Positions 49,290-60,287 are shown, counted from the first letter of the stretch. The stretch: DNA of 64,000 nt from Prostheceraeus crozeri (GCA_907163375.1 CAJQUW010011280.1:496001-560000); one strand, 5' to 3'. The notes: generated by a model not told the origin, from the sequence alone. Made by a program: numbers and translations.

Positions 49290-49556
49290 TGTGTATCGCA
49301 TGATTTCACTTTCTGTGGACACTCCCAAAGTGGGGAATCGTTCCGCACCATGCATTTTAGACTTCGTGAACATTCATCCGCATCTTCATCTCATGTTTAT
49401 CTCCATTTACTTTCACATACTAATCCTGCATTGAATTTTGTTAAATGGTCGATTTTGCACCACCAAATTAAGAACTTCGACACACACCATGCTCTTGAAT
49501 CGGCTGAGATAAACTTAAGTCTGCCAGAGCTGAATGCAATGCGTCCGTTGTAGTCC
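49290..49556 (+). pseudogene. Penelope-like GIY-YIG endonuclease fragment
   Basis: The frame has FRTMHFRLREHSSASSSHVY, then HLLSHTNPALNFVKWSILHH and HALESAEINLSLPELNAMRP before a TAG. R..(L)R.REH...SSHV..HL....N and the E(S)AEI....P.LN..RPL ending are typical of the GIY-YIG domain in some Penelope-like elements. The Y..G start is lost upstream. It is a short 5'-truncated fragment. Confidence 0.6.
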
Positions 49557-50607
49557 ATTTTATTCACTTTCATCCAATAAAAGTTATCACTTTTATCTAC
49601 AAAAGAAGTCTAATATAGGGCTCTACATCAATTGGGACTGCATGAGCGTGCAAGCATGAGAATGAAGTGACACTAAATCAATCGGTTTGAGGAAGAATCA
49701 GATTTCCTTCAACGGCGAGCTGATAGGAAGCCCCGATAAAATTAAAATTTATGAATTTCAAATTTTGATTCCTGCTCCTACATGTTACCTTCGTTCATTT
49801 TTCGAGTAATTTCATTTAGCACTAATAGTAGTCGATAATAGGGCATGGCAGTTTCCCTAGAACTACAGTCACCTAAAATATTTTAATGTAGGCATAGAGC
49901 TTACCACCTGAATAACATCAATCAAGTAGGCGCATGCATTTTAGGCATTGCAACTTCGAAATTCTTCAATTTCAGAAAAAAATCCAGAAACTAGTTCTAC
50001 TGCATTTCCAAAAGTTAGTAGTAAACTTGTTTCATATCTTTCACAAAAATCCATCATATTAACTGCATTCAACATAAGCTTTGCATAAATGACAGGAAAT
50101 GAAACGCTTTAAGGTATCAACGTGCAAACTTTAAGGTATTAAAGTAAAATGGCAAATTCTTAATTTCGGTTAATAGAAGTTACATGGCACTTTGTCCGAC
50201 GGATAAAAGTGGAATGGGAATTACCGAATTTCTTCTACATGTAATAACAAGTTCCCTTGTATTTTGATTCTCCTTACCCGGGTTATGATGAGTCACCATT
50301 AAAAATATATCTACTTTACATAGCATGTTTTCAATATTTTCAGTATTGTGTTATAACGCATTAATATTAAATATTATTCATATAGAACTATATGTAAATA
50401 ATGTATTAATCAATAGATTATTGGTTGCTAGAATTATTATAATTTTAATTGATGATTAATTAAAATATTTTAAATTAAAGCAATAAAGGACAACATAAAA
50501 TCAGAAGCATAGATGGCAAGCCAAAAGTCACAATTTAAAATCCCCATAGGTTTAACAGCAACAGAACCGAGCCGCCACGATTTTTCAACAAATTTTATTC
50601 TCTTTGA

Positions 50608-50960
50608 TCAGAATTGATTCCAGTAGTTTTTTGTGATACGTAAAGGCAAAAATTCTAGAAATTTTGTATCTAGCGTATGTGGGTGAATAGAAATTTGCGT
50701 CGGCACCAGATATCCTTTCACATGCTTAGAGATACGAGTAGAAAAGTTTCGCGATGTTTCATCGATATAAATATATTTACAATGCCCACAAGTGTAAGAG
50801 TGCGTGCACTCAGATTTCAAATCGGATGAGTAGCGTCTTTATTTTTGAAAAACATTCTGGCTTTGATAGTTTGGAACACATACTCTGACACTCTCAGGTA
50901 AAATATCATTCAGATCATTAATTTTGATACTGATACTGAGTTTCGCGAATGTAAAGAAAC
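50608..50960 (-). pseudogene. Second, decayed Penelope-like endonuclease fragment
   Basis: On the minus strand, INDLNDILPESVRVCV is followed by HSYTCGHCKYIYIDETSRNF and STRISKH. This matches the linker plus GIY-YIG start (F.I.D..P.S.R..V.Y.(F)TC..C...YIGETSR...R..EH) with glycine replaced by D in YIDET. At least one stop (near 50830) breaks the frame. It is of a different type from the 57.4-kb copy. Confidence 0.7.
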
Positions 50961-51658
50961 TGTCAATTAATAATTTTTGTTTTCTCTCTCTCTCTCATCA
51001 TCCATTTTCGGACATGCATAGGAATATTTCATTGATCTGATCAAACGCTTTTTTATGAATTTCATCGGCGAGGATTAGCGCTTCGCTCTATAAAAGATGG
51101 ATTTCATCGCTGCGCCTTCACTGCATAGGAGCATGCGCGCAATTCGGAATATGTACTCCAGTGTTGGTATCTTTTTCATGTCCAAAAAACATAAAGAGCC
51201 TTCCTTTTCAGCTTCCATAGTAAATTTCAAATCATAAATCAAAATCACTAAAAAGTTTAAAAAATTCGTTTGCTTAAATTTCGTTATTAAATGCTGCGAA
51301 ACAGTCGTCGACTTATCCTAAACAAAAAAACTTCAACTGAGGATGCAACTCAATAATGCTTTCGGATATTTGTCGGCTAAACCTTCAAAGTCTAATTTGT
51401 TGAATGCAAAATGGTCAAATTTACACAATTTTCTGATTCGCACCTTTATTCCTCTTGAGACCCTCCAAACAATAAAGTTCCTTGAATAGCGCTTCCAACT
51501 TGTTCACGCCAGCAAGCAATGCACACTGGTCCTGAACTTAATGATTCATTACTGCTGAAGGACAAGCTAAAAAATAAAAGTGGAAAATCAGACTTGGTTT
51601 TCAAGTTTTATTTGGACTGTAAGTGAATTTCATTGGCCCATTCATTCTAAAATTATTA
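50961..51658. other. Intergenic, nothing clear
   Basis: It could hold older parts of the same Penelope copy, but I cannot align anything convincingly. A (TC)n run sits near 50984-50996. Confidence 0.4.
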
Positions 51659-52380
51659 GTCCGGCAGGTAGAACGAGTTTCTGCAGGGAACGAGGCCGAA
51701 AGTGACACTTTCACAGAATGATGTACACCCTATGCCTACTACGAATCGGCACGTCTGCCGAGTTTTAGTGAGTTCCTCTTCTTGTCAGACAGGATCAAAG
51801 TAAAACACATGTAAATTCAATGGGACGCAGATTGCAGTTTTTGGCGAAAATGAAATTTTTCATGTTTTCTCTGATTAAACAAAAAGTACTAAGTCCAGAG
51901 TCATAAGTTTTGACGTGGAATGTCTTCAGGTAGTTTCCTATGACATGCATGTGCTATATCATGCATCAAATCGGCAATGTATGTGAGAATGTGGTTCAAT
52001 GTGGATGAAGTTGCTCAAAATGTTTGAGTTTGAGACATTAAGAGGCTCACCAAATCTAAATTTGTTTAGTTTTATAGACAGGGGTGCATGAAGATGAAAG
52101 GAAATGACCTGAAGACATTCCATGTCAAAACTCATGACTCTGGGCTTAGTATTTTTCGTTTAATCAGAGAAAACATACAAAATTTCATTTTAGCCAAAAA
52201 ACTGCAATTTGCGACCCATTGGATTTACATGTGTTATTCTTTAATCTTGTCCGACAAGAAGAGGAACTCACTAGAACTCGGCAGACGTGCCGATTCGTAG
52301 TAGGCATAGGGTGTACATCATTCTGTGAAAGTGTCACTTTCGGCCTCGTTCCCTGCAGAAACTCGTTCTAGCTGCCGGAC
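51659..52380. mobile_element. Fold-back element, 722 bp, about 290-bp arms
   Basis: The ends GTCCGGCAG and CTGCCGGAC are flanked by TA on both sides (51657-51658 and 52381-52382). The arms 51659-51950 and 52090-52380 are inverted copies, over 90% identical by eye, separated by about 140 bp. Both arms carry GCACGTCTGCCGAGTT and TTTTCTCTGATTAAAC. There is no coding capacity. The TA duplication suggests mobilisation by a Tc1/mariner-type transposase. A diverged single arm lies at 41.0 kb. Confidence 0.88.
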
Positions 52381-52616
52381 TATATTTTCAAAATTAAAAT
52401 TCTTTTGAAAACTATTTTTCTTTTGACTATTGATTTTTTGCCGCTATGGGATCAGTTTTGCTGCGCAATGTTGTCCCTAAAGATACGGGCCGAAATGTTG
52501 TCACAAGAACACAATAAGAATAAGAGTTACCGGAAAGGGGTGTCAGAATATTTTTTTCTCATCCAGCAACTCCAAATAGTTGCTTTTGTCCACAGATAAT
52601 CGGTTCGATATATGGT

Positions 52617-53228
52617 CAGTGTTGCACGCGTCAATTGCAAAATTATTGACGCCGTCAACCAATCCTGAAATTGATGGCGTCAATGATGAGTCGAGTTTAT
52701 CATCATTGTGTAAAAAAAATATCGGGAACATTCGCCGATGAGCCTGTAGTCGAAATATCAATACAGACACAGCCGATGCTAATTGTCATATTGAATAATT
52801 TTTATTTTATTATTGCCACCAGCCGTTCAGCTACCTGAAAGTGATGCCTTATAGACCTCTCGAAGAACTATCACATAAGGTAGACTTACCTAAATCTTTA
52901 CTTTGCATGAAGTCATTAGCATATCCATGATTGGGAATGTCGAAATTAGGCCTTCCCAACTCCAATATATAGCACTGAACCAAATAATAGAGTCACTTTT
53001 TTACATTGCCAGATTACATTCCCCTTCTCGCGTCAGCATACAGCATACAGAGAACCTTCAAGAAAACTTTCAAACTACTTTCAAGTCTACAGAAAACTCA
53101 AGCGACCAAATCTTAGCAATGACATATTTACCCACTGTATTCTGAAATTGACGGTGACGCCGTTTTTTAGAGGCAAACTGACGCCGTCAGCGTCAATTTC
53201 TTAAATTGACGGCGTCAACGCACAACAC
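52617..53228. mobile_element. hAT-like non-autonomous element, 612 bp, with perfect 8-bp duplication
   Basis: It begins CAGTGTTGCACGCGTCAATT and ends with the complement of GTGTTGTGCGTTGACGCCGT. The 8-bp TATATGGT occurs exactly on each side (52609-52616 and 53229-53236). Both ends carry repeats of GACGCCGTCAATT-type words, possible transposase sites. No transposase inside. The intact target duplication implies a fairly recent insertion. Confidence 0.85.
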
Positions 53229-53949
53229 TATATGGTTTGACCCTAAAAAATTCCTACAAAAGGTTTTTCAGCGGTTTTCGATAGCATTCATGACCAAGAG
53301 TAACTTATTAAAAATCTAGGAGAATCAGAGCACCTGGAAGTTGATATTTTAGAGATGGCGTCCAAGATTTTTTCATTTATCGACCCGACTTCAGAAGCAA
53401 GTTCATCTCGATTGAGGAAGAAAAATGATTATTGACTATTGCGTGGACTGAATAAAATTTGATAACTTGTTCAAAATTGCATTAAAATTGAGTTAATTGA
53501 GGAATCAAAAAAATTAAAATCAATTTCTTAGTTCACCTGGGTTGAACTAGTACAGATAGCAGTTTAATGATCACTTATACGCTAATCATGATTTGTTGGC
53601 ACAATAATCTAAAGTGAATAAATACTTACCAAATGACAGGGAGCTCTGTAGCTACTTATAGAAATCGCAATGGAGGATTCTTTTATTCTCGAAAGGTCAA
53701 GAAATGTTCAAGAATTGTCTACCCCGGAGAAACTTCTGAGCATGCAATTTGATATGAGCTTGCGGAAATATCTTCTAATACCAATTCTGACAAAATTCAA
53801 TGAAGTTTAGCGATGATATAAAGCATAGAATATATATAGAAATATAAATGAGCAGTAGAAGTCATCGAGTCAGAAGAAATACATGTCAGGTCCTCCTGCA
53901 TTTCCATTATTTTGGAAATTATGCTGAATTTCAGGTTCACAAGTTTTCA

Positions 53950-55045
53950 CACCATTAGAAAATTCTCACTATGTTTTCAAGCAGACATTTTGATGCGAAA
54001 CACCTCATTGAGCACAACAGCATGGTAACGTCGTCCACTAAATTTGGACTAAACCTCAATTTTAACAAGCGTATGGTCATGTGGATTCCTAAGTTACAAT
54101 TTCTGCCCCGCCTCCCTACAGATATGACCCAAACTGATGAACTGACAATGCTGCACTGTAAACCGTAGACCGACAATTATCCTACAAAATTACTGACAAA
54201 ATCAACCGCCGATTGCCACCTCCAATATCATGCGATATCCGACGAATTTGTAGATTCTCCACCGACATCGAAACAAAAGCTTTGTATACAAATTATCTAA
54301 ACAAAAGCTGTTGAATATTGATTGTTTTTCTCGATTAGTGATTGCTTAACTTTTGGGCAATATGTATTATTGTGTGGCAAAACCATAATTTATTTTGACA
54401 TAATTTAATTAATTACCTACATTTTTGATAAAATTTAAGCTATAGTTCATTGCCATTCAATTTGTCGCATTTTGTCAGATATTGCAGGTGTTCAGTGGTA
54501 CTCATCCTACAAGCACTAACAATGACTGACAAAATAGATTTTGTAGGATTAATGTCAGTCAATTGTTAATCAACGGTTTACAGTGTGGGCATCTATCATC
54601 TTCACACCAGACTTCAAATGGCACAAGCAAGTTGTTCATATAACCAAAATTGCATCGAGACAACTCTCGCTCCTCGTACACTTCGCCAATTCCTCTCACG
54701 CTCACAAGTCCAAGTTTATTTTGGTCTTATCTTGTCGGTCATAGAATGCTGCTCAGTTCTCATGGTCGGAATGTCATCCCAAGATAAAGAAACGCTGGAC
54801 AAGCTTAGATAAAGAACTCATCGTGTGTGATCAAGATTGTACATGTACGTGTAAATCTTTGAGGATTTAAATAGTCGACGTGAAAGAACTACAATTAAGT
54901 TTCTTCATGATATCTCGTCTAACGTGTAACATCCTTTGCATGACTTATGTACCAAGAATTCGACTCGCATGCTGGAAAGTTCCAGGAAATTCCGTGCAAA
55001 ACTTCTCTTTCTTTCCTGCAAGCATCATTCTCTCAAACAATGCCT
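53950..55045 (+). mobile_element. LINE remnant, 3' part of reverse transcriptase ORF
   Basis: Upstream of a nested element, STKFGLNLNFNKRMVMWIPK fits the region after the polymerase core. Downstream, FLSRSQVQVYFGLILSVIE then CCSVLMVGMSSQDKETLDKL and, after breaks, EDLNSRRERTTIKFLHDISS, HPLHDLC and RKFRAKLLFLSCKHHS. This is the C-terminal order of jockey/CR1-type LINEs (R..RR...F..I....HPL). Several stops are present (first near 54811). Confidence 0.75.
54154..54585. mobile_element. Short inverted-repeat element (MITE) inside the LINE
   Basis: The ends are CACTGTAAACCG and CGGTTTACAGTG, with further matching words inside (ATCCTACAAAAT, ACTGACAAAAT) in inverted order. TG lies on both sides. 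LINE-like coding sequence stops at one end and resumes at the other. The CACTG start recalls CACTA/Chapaev ends, but class is uncertain. Confidence 0.65.
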
Positions 55046-55764
55046 GGATTGACTAATTAATATATAATTGATCAAATTTTTCAGGAGGTTCATATCCATT
55101 GTTAAAAGGAAAAAACCAAGTTACTTGGTGCCTCCGTACCAGTATATTTTTTTGATCTGTTTAAAAATAAATAAAGATACACTGAAGTGCACTGAAGTTG
55201 CATTGTACTTCGGCCTTTGGCCTTCAAGGTGCGATGGTAAGTGGCAGGTCATACATTCAACCCTTCCCTTAAGAATCGAAAGTGAACAGATTTAACATCC
55301 GATAACTTCGTAGTAGAATCGATCAATGGAAAACAGTTGATTTCGTACTTCCGATTGATTTCCGGCTTATTAACTCTGATACACTTGCTTTCTTCAATAG
55401 TAACATCGCGAGTGTTACTTTTCTTAGATAGGAACTGAATTTTGAAGTCTTGAATTCCATTGATCGGATGTTTTTGGATCAGGGCTGGGCTAGGGCACTA
55501 TTATACAGGGTGCGAGAAAAGTCCTTGCGGACTTTTGTCAACTTTATATTTTGCTATTCAATGATCAAATATCATTTCTTCAGTGACCAATATGTGGCAA
55601 TGCGTTTGTAGATAACTCTGTCACTCGACTATTATGCATGCCAAGTCTTCAGATTTAACACATAGTGAGCTTTATGCTATTCAATCAACAAAATTTGAAT
55701 TGATTACTTTCCATACGTTTTGTAAACTCGGCATTTCATTGTGCTATTTTCGATGCTTTAAAAA

Positions 55765-56055
55765 GCTATGCCACAATTGTTTTTCCTAAGCTCCATGAAT
55801 TTCACATTTGAATCTAGCTACGAGATTTGATCTCATTTTAATCAAATCAACAAAGTTGTGCTTCAAATAGCTATGCCACTCGTTTTTGCTGAGCTCCATA
55901 GATTTCAAATTTAAATCTAACTTCGAGGATCGATCATTAAATGACGGACTAAACCATGGATGCCTTAATAAATGCTATGCCTTGAAAAGCTATGCCACTT
56001 ATTTTTGCTGACCAGCATAGATTTCACATTTGAATCTTACTACGAGATTTTAATC
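55765..56055 (+). repeat. Three diverged repeats in the mariner 5' region
   Basis: Blocks beginning GCTATGCCAC at 55765, 55870 and 55989 each run about 67 bp and end TACGAG(A/G)(T/A)T. Spacing is 105 and 119 bp. They precede the transposase ATG and may be binding or promoter repeats of the element; that role is inference. Confidence 0.8.
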
Positions 56056-56118
56056 AATTCATTTTATACACTGTGTTTATAAACTCGATGCACTGATGGA
56101 TGTGAGTAATTTGATATT

Positions 56119-57168
56119 GTGATGGAATTCTCGACAATAGAAAAAGTTTATTGCACATCGTGGGCCATTTCTTTCAACTGTGAAGAAAGTGCTCGTCAAT
56201 TCAGAGAGAAATTTAACAAGGAACCGCCATCGTTGAGAACAATCTTGTATTGGAAGAACAAACTTCTTGAAACCGGCAGCCTGTCCCACGACCGACCCAG
56301 AAGTGGCAGACCCATAACAGCATCTGGAGATGAAAACAGGCAGAAGGTAATTGAAGCTGTCACTGAAAATCCTTCAACTTCGACGAGAGCGATATCGAGG
56401 GATGTCGGGATCTCTGATTTCACTGTCCGAAAAGTTCTAAAAGCCGAGCATTATCATCCATACAAGCCGCTATATTCTCAATTTCTTTGTGATGGGGACG
56501 AAGACCGCCGCTTACAATTTTGTGAAGAAATGAGGAGAAAATCGAGAGAAGATCCTGCTTTCCTCCGAAAGCTAACATTTTCGGACGAGTGTGTCATGTC
56601 GTTGACAGGCAACATCAACAAGCACAATGTGCACTTCTGGACTACGACGAACCCGAATATTAGAATGACCAACCCAGGCAAGACTCCTAGCCTCACCGTG
56701 TGGGCCTGTATAGGCTATTCCGGACTTCTTCTCTACGATATCAGTTCAGAAACCATGAATGGAAAGAGATATTCTGATCTTCTGTTGAACCAAGTCGTTC
56801 CTTATTTCTCTCGTGGCACTGGAAGAACCCTTCTGTTCCAGCAAGACGGAGCGCCTCCCCATTACTCTCTTTCAGCGCGTCAAATTCTAGAGACTCATTT
56901 GTCCAATCGCTGGATCGGCAGGAGAGGACCTATTGAATGGCCAGCAAGATCGCCGGACTTGACACCCTGCGACTTTTGGTTCTGGAGTCACCTGCGGCAA
57001 TTGGTTTATCCTCCAGGTTTTATTTACAGGAACATTCAGGACTTGCGGGAAGAGATTGAGCGACAAATGAACAACATTGCTCTCTCTTACTACCGTGATT
57101 CGTTGAGGAATTTTCAGAAACGTTTTCTGAAGTGCATTGAGCATGACGGTGAGCTATTTGAAGAATAA
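56119..57168 (+). CDS. Mariner-type transposase, DD41D, intact
   Basis: The 349-residue protein cuts and pastes its own element at TA sites. Residues 20-115 hold two helix-turn-helix motifs (SARQFREKFNKEPPS; STSTRAISRDVGISDFTVRK) for binding the terminal repeats. The catalytic triad is D156 (FSDE), D243 (QQDGAPPHYS) and D285 (SPDLTPCDFWFW), with 41 residues between the last two. The family marker WIGRRGPIEWPARSPDLTP precedes the third D. In related animal elements the N-terminal part is called DUF4817. I chose the first ATG; a second Met follows at once, and the next residues (EFSTIEKV) fit the usual start. No stop or frame change is present. The ORF ends about 145 bp before the right terminus. 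Confidence 0.95.
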   Translation: MMEFSTIEKVYCTSWAISFNCEESARQFREKFNKEPPSLRTILYWKNKLLETGSLSHDRPRSGRPITASGDENRQKVIEAVTENPSTSTRAISRDVGISDFTVRKVLKAEHYHPYKPLYSQFLCDGDEDRRLQFCEEMRRKSREDPAFLRKLTFSDECVMSLTGNINKHNVHFWTTTNPNIRMTNPGKTPSLTVWACIGYSGLLLYDISSETMNGKRYSDLLLNQVVPYFSRGTGRTLLFQQDGAPPHYSLSARQILETHLSNRWIGRRGPIEWPARSPDLTPCDFWFWSHLRQLVYPPGFIYRNIQDLREEIERQMNNIALSYYRDSLRNFQKRFLKCIEHDGELFEE

Positions 57169-57397
57169 AAATGTCAATAAGTACATGGAATGTTTAGTTT
57201 TTATTTCTAGATGGGCTTGTTCAAAGAAAAATGAAAATAAAGTAAAACAATTCACCATACAATAACTAAATATAAAGTTATCAAAAATCCGCAAAGACTT
57301 TTCTCGCACCCTGTATGTGTTGTTTTTAATGCTACTTTTATGTTCTTGATGTCTTATTTTAAAAGGACGACCTAAATATTCGTGCGCGGATAGATAT

Positions 57398-57766
57398 GTG
57401 GTATACCAGTATACCTGTAAAACTTGCAATGAAAATTATGTTGGTAAAACAAGTCGTCCTTTTAAAATAAGACATAAAGAACATAAAAGTAGCATTAAAA
57501 ACAACACATATAATAGTGCCCTATCTCAGCACCGGCTCCAAAAACATCCGATCAATGGAATTCAAGACTTCAAAATTCAGTTCCTATCTAAGAAAAGTAA
57601 CACTCGCGATGTTACTATTGAAGAAAGCAAGTGTATCAGAGTTAATAAGCCGGAAATCAATCGGAAGTACGAAATCAACTGTTTTCCATTGATCGATTCT
57701 ACTACGAAGTTATCGGATGTTAAATCTGTTCACTTTCGATTCTTAAGGGAAGGGTTGAATGTATGA
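57398..57766 (+). pseudogene. Penelope-like GIY-YIG endonuclease domain (3' end of ORF)
   Basis: The open frame VYQYTCKTCNENYVGKTSRP continues with RHKEHKSSIKNN and ALSQHRLQKHPINGIQDFKI to a TGA at 57764-57766. C..C, YVGKTSR, R..EH and H..(Q)KH form the endonuclease domain with its zinc-binding Cys/His set, as in EN-type Penelope-like elements. The acidic residue comes in DVTIEESKCIRVNKPEIN, which fits the metal-binding E. There is no reverse transcriptase, so this is only the 3' end. The 5' half of the domain overlaps the centre of the inverted repeat. The frame is intact to its end. Confidence 0.88.
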
Positions 57767-58053
57767 CCTGCCACTTACCATCGCACCTTGAAGGCCAAAG
57801 GCCGAAGTACAATGCAACTTCAGTGCACTTCAGTGTATCTTTATTTATTTTTAAACAGATCAAAAAAATATACTGGTACGGAGGCACCAAGTAACTTGGT
57901 TTTTTCTTTTTAACAATGACTAATTAATACACGAGCCGCAAATATCTTGCGCACATATCTTGATTATTTTATTGTTTTACATGTCTTGTATTTTTTGTAT
58001 ATTTGAAAATAAACGAATCCTTGTCCTTTAAAACTCTTAGAACTCTGATAGCG

Positions 58054-58810
58054 GTGCCTCTGGCTTTTCACGAGGTCGAAAAGATATTTCTATGTGCCCT
58101 GTTGCTGGCATAGTCATAAAAAATGGCTTGCCAGCAACAAGTCGCATAGAAATATCTTTTCATTTTGTGTGGGAGTGAAAAATATCTGATTTCTAGCAAT
58201 ATTAACCGAACTTTTAAAGATTTAGATAACATTTTGATAAAAGGAAATTAAATTAATTTATTTTTCGACGCACAGACAGTTTGTTTTTACTTTGTAATAT
58301 ACATTTCGGCGATTCTCAATTGAGAAGGGCGGTTCGCCGAAATATATATTACGAAGTAAAAACAAATTGTCTGTGCGTCGAAAGATAAATTAATTTCATT
58401 TCCTTTCATCAGAGTGAAAAGATATCTCTCTCATGTAACCTGCCGGGTGGAAAAATCAACTTTTCAGTCCCGCAGTTAACCTTTCTATGTAAACTCCTAT
58501 AAAGGACAAATCATAGAAGTCTATAGACAAATTGTGATTAACCAGAGACTACCAAGATATCCATATAGTCCCTTGACTTACTCATTAATAGATTTCGCGG
58601 TATCGCCATCAATTTTCTAATGAACAATAGACATCTAAAAGTCACAAAATGAAAAGCTACATTCTTTCGAGAGGAAATAAACGTTTCCTCCCTTAGCTAT
58701 CGGTCCATCTCTCGCTACGCTCGGGCTGTAATAATAGCTGCAGGAGGAAAAGTTGATATTTCCTCTCTCTTGAAAATAGCTATTTCGACCTCGTGAAAAG
58801 CCAGAGGCAC
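58054..58810. mobile_element. Hairpin-rich fold-back element, 757 bp
   Basis: The ends GTGCCTCTGGCTTTTCACGA and its exact complement form about 27-bp terminal repeats. Inside is a hairpin at about 58076-58164 (arms AAAAGATATTTCTATG and complement) and a large one with arms 58235-58311 and 58335-58411 of about 77 bp (word CGACGCACAGACA). The flanks TGATAGCG and TGAATTGCG are similar but imperfect target duplications. There is no coding capacity. Confidence 0.8.
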
Positions 58811-60085
58811 TGAATTGCGTAATCGATTCTCCGAGATGGCCTTGACGCAGCTGATATTGTGTGATCAGTCTGATGATCATTTTTAGTACTACAAGGCAAT
58901 GTCCGACACATTGCATTATTTTCGAACCCATTTATGTGTTTTCTCATTTGTATCATTAATCATCTATCCCTACGAAAGTCTGAGCCCCAAGCAAACATTC
59001 GGTAAATTTATTTCGCATTATCGAGTTAATTCATCATCAATTTATTGTTCTGTATTAATGCAAACGAAGATCTTTGTTGACGTGGTTTCTGTACGATTAA
59101 GCGATAAGAAAATAATCTAATTTAATGCAATATAACTAGGCAAAATTCAGTGGCTTCATGCATCCATTCCTTAGAAGATCTAAAGCGATGAACCGTGCAG
59201 CACATTTACTATTTCTATTTATGTAGCATTGAATATCATTGAAATATATTCAATGCATGTTAGTACCTACTTTTTCATACATAGAGTAAATATTTCATTA
59301 TTTAAGTATTTTGGTGCATGCAAATGCAATGTATGAGACATGCAGTTTTTACCTATCTATTAAGTAGAGAAAATATTTTATAAATGCACACCAAAGCTTT
59401 TGTAGGACACTATGTATATACATAAAAACGGAGACAGAATTTCGAACTCTCACCGACTGGTTCAATGCTCATCCTTTTAGTATGCCTACATTAAAGCCAC
59501 ATGCACTTGAGAGCTTGAATCAGACTTTGCACAAATTCATTGTTCGAAAGATCAAAAATCTTTCTTTCAAAATGCCAGAAAATGGATAAAATGCATACTT
59601 GCGAGTTTCAAAAATTCTAAAATACGAAAACAAAGATTCGAATAATACGTTCAGATACAATTTTATTTACATGTACATTTTCAAATACAAAATTAATTAA
59701 TTAATATTTCATTCTCATCAGTGACTATTGATTAATTGTTCTTCATATAAAGATACGTATTCATATATCTACAAAACCTATCTTTTAAGCCCATAGAACA
59801 CAGTTTCCAAAGCAAAAAAAATAGCGTTAAAATGGAAGATATTCCTTATTTTTGTCATCGAAGGTAATTTACTTCGCCTGAAAAAGTCATTTCATCGATC
59901 GATGGCTTCTTCGATATTTTGATAGTTTGTATGATATCAATGATATCAACAATCAAAGTCTTGAGCTCATATAAAGTAATAAAGTGCAATAGACCGGGAA
60001 ATTCGAATGAGGCAATGTCGACTAATTAAGGAGAAAGGTTAATGAATGTCGGTACTTAATCGTCAGAAGATGTAGGATTATACTG
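58811..60085. other. Intergenic, no feature recognised
   Basis: AT-rich. No coding piece or terminal repeat seen. Confidence 0.5.
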
Positions 60086-60287
60086 TAAAGGTCCATTCAC
60101 ATCTGACGCGGCGCGTCCTCACGCGTCCAGAATTTTTGTTCATAACTTTTTAAACCTATGGGACTGTTATAAACCTGCGGTTCCACGCGTCTCTGTGTGA
60201 ACAGCACCATAGGTTTATTAAAGTTCTGAACAAAAATTCTGACGCGTGAGAACGCGCCGCGCCGGGTCCGGTGTGAATTGACCTTAA
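60086..60287. mobile_element. GC-rich hairpin MITE with TAA target duplication
   Basis: It folds on itself over nearly its whole length. The ends are AGGTCCATTCACATCTGACG and the complement of AGGTCAATTCACACCGGACC. Both arms carry ACGCGT, CAGAATTTTTGTTC and AAACCTATGG. TAA flanks both sides (60086-60088, 60285-60287), as for PIF/Harbinger-type elements. The ends are CpG-rich against an AT-rich background. No coding capacity. Confidence 0.8.

Larger units (their letters stand above)
55506..57313 (+). mobile_element. Complete mariner-type transposon, 1808 bp
   Basis: Terminal inverted repeats of about 46 bp start CAGGGTGCGAGAAAAGTC and match at all but four positions. TA is duplicated on both sides (55504-55505, 57314-57315). 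One uninterrupted transposase ORF lies inside. A long 5' region carries three diverged copies of a block of about 67 bp (55765, 55870, 55989). It looks whole and could be or recently have been active. Confidence 0.95.
55051..57929. mobile_element. Inverted (head-to-head) Penelope-like insertion containing a nested mariner
   Basis: A 12-bp duplication GACTAATTAATA flanks the unit (55051-55062, 57918-57929). Between them lie two inverted copies of the same 3' part of a Penelope-like element: a minus copy (55097-55505 plus 57316-57371) and a plus copy (57453-57918), about 465 bp each and nearly identical. An 81-bp centre (57372-57452) occurs once. The minus arm is split by the mariner at 55506-57313. 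Rejoining the flanks restores the arm exactly, showing the order: Penelope first, mariner later. Both arms share the end motif CCAAGTTACTTGGT. Confidence 0.92.
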
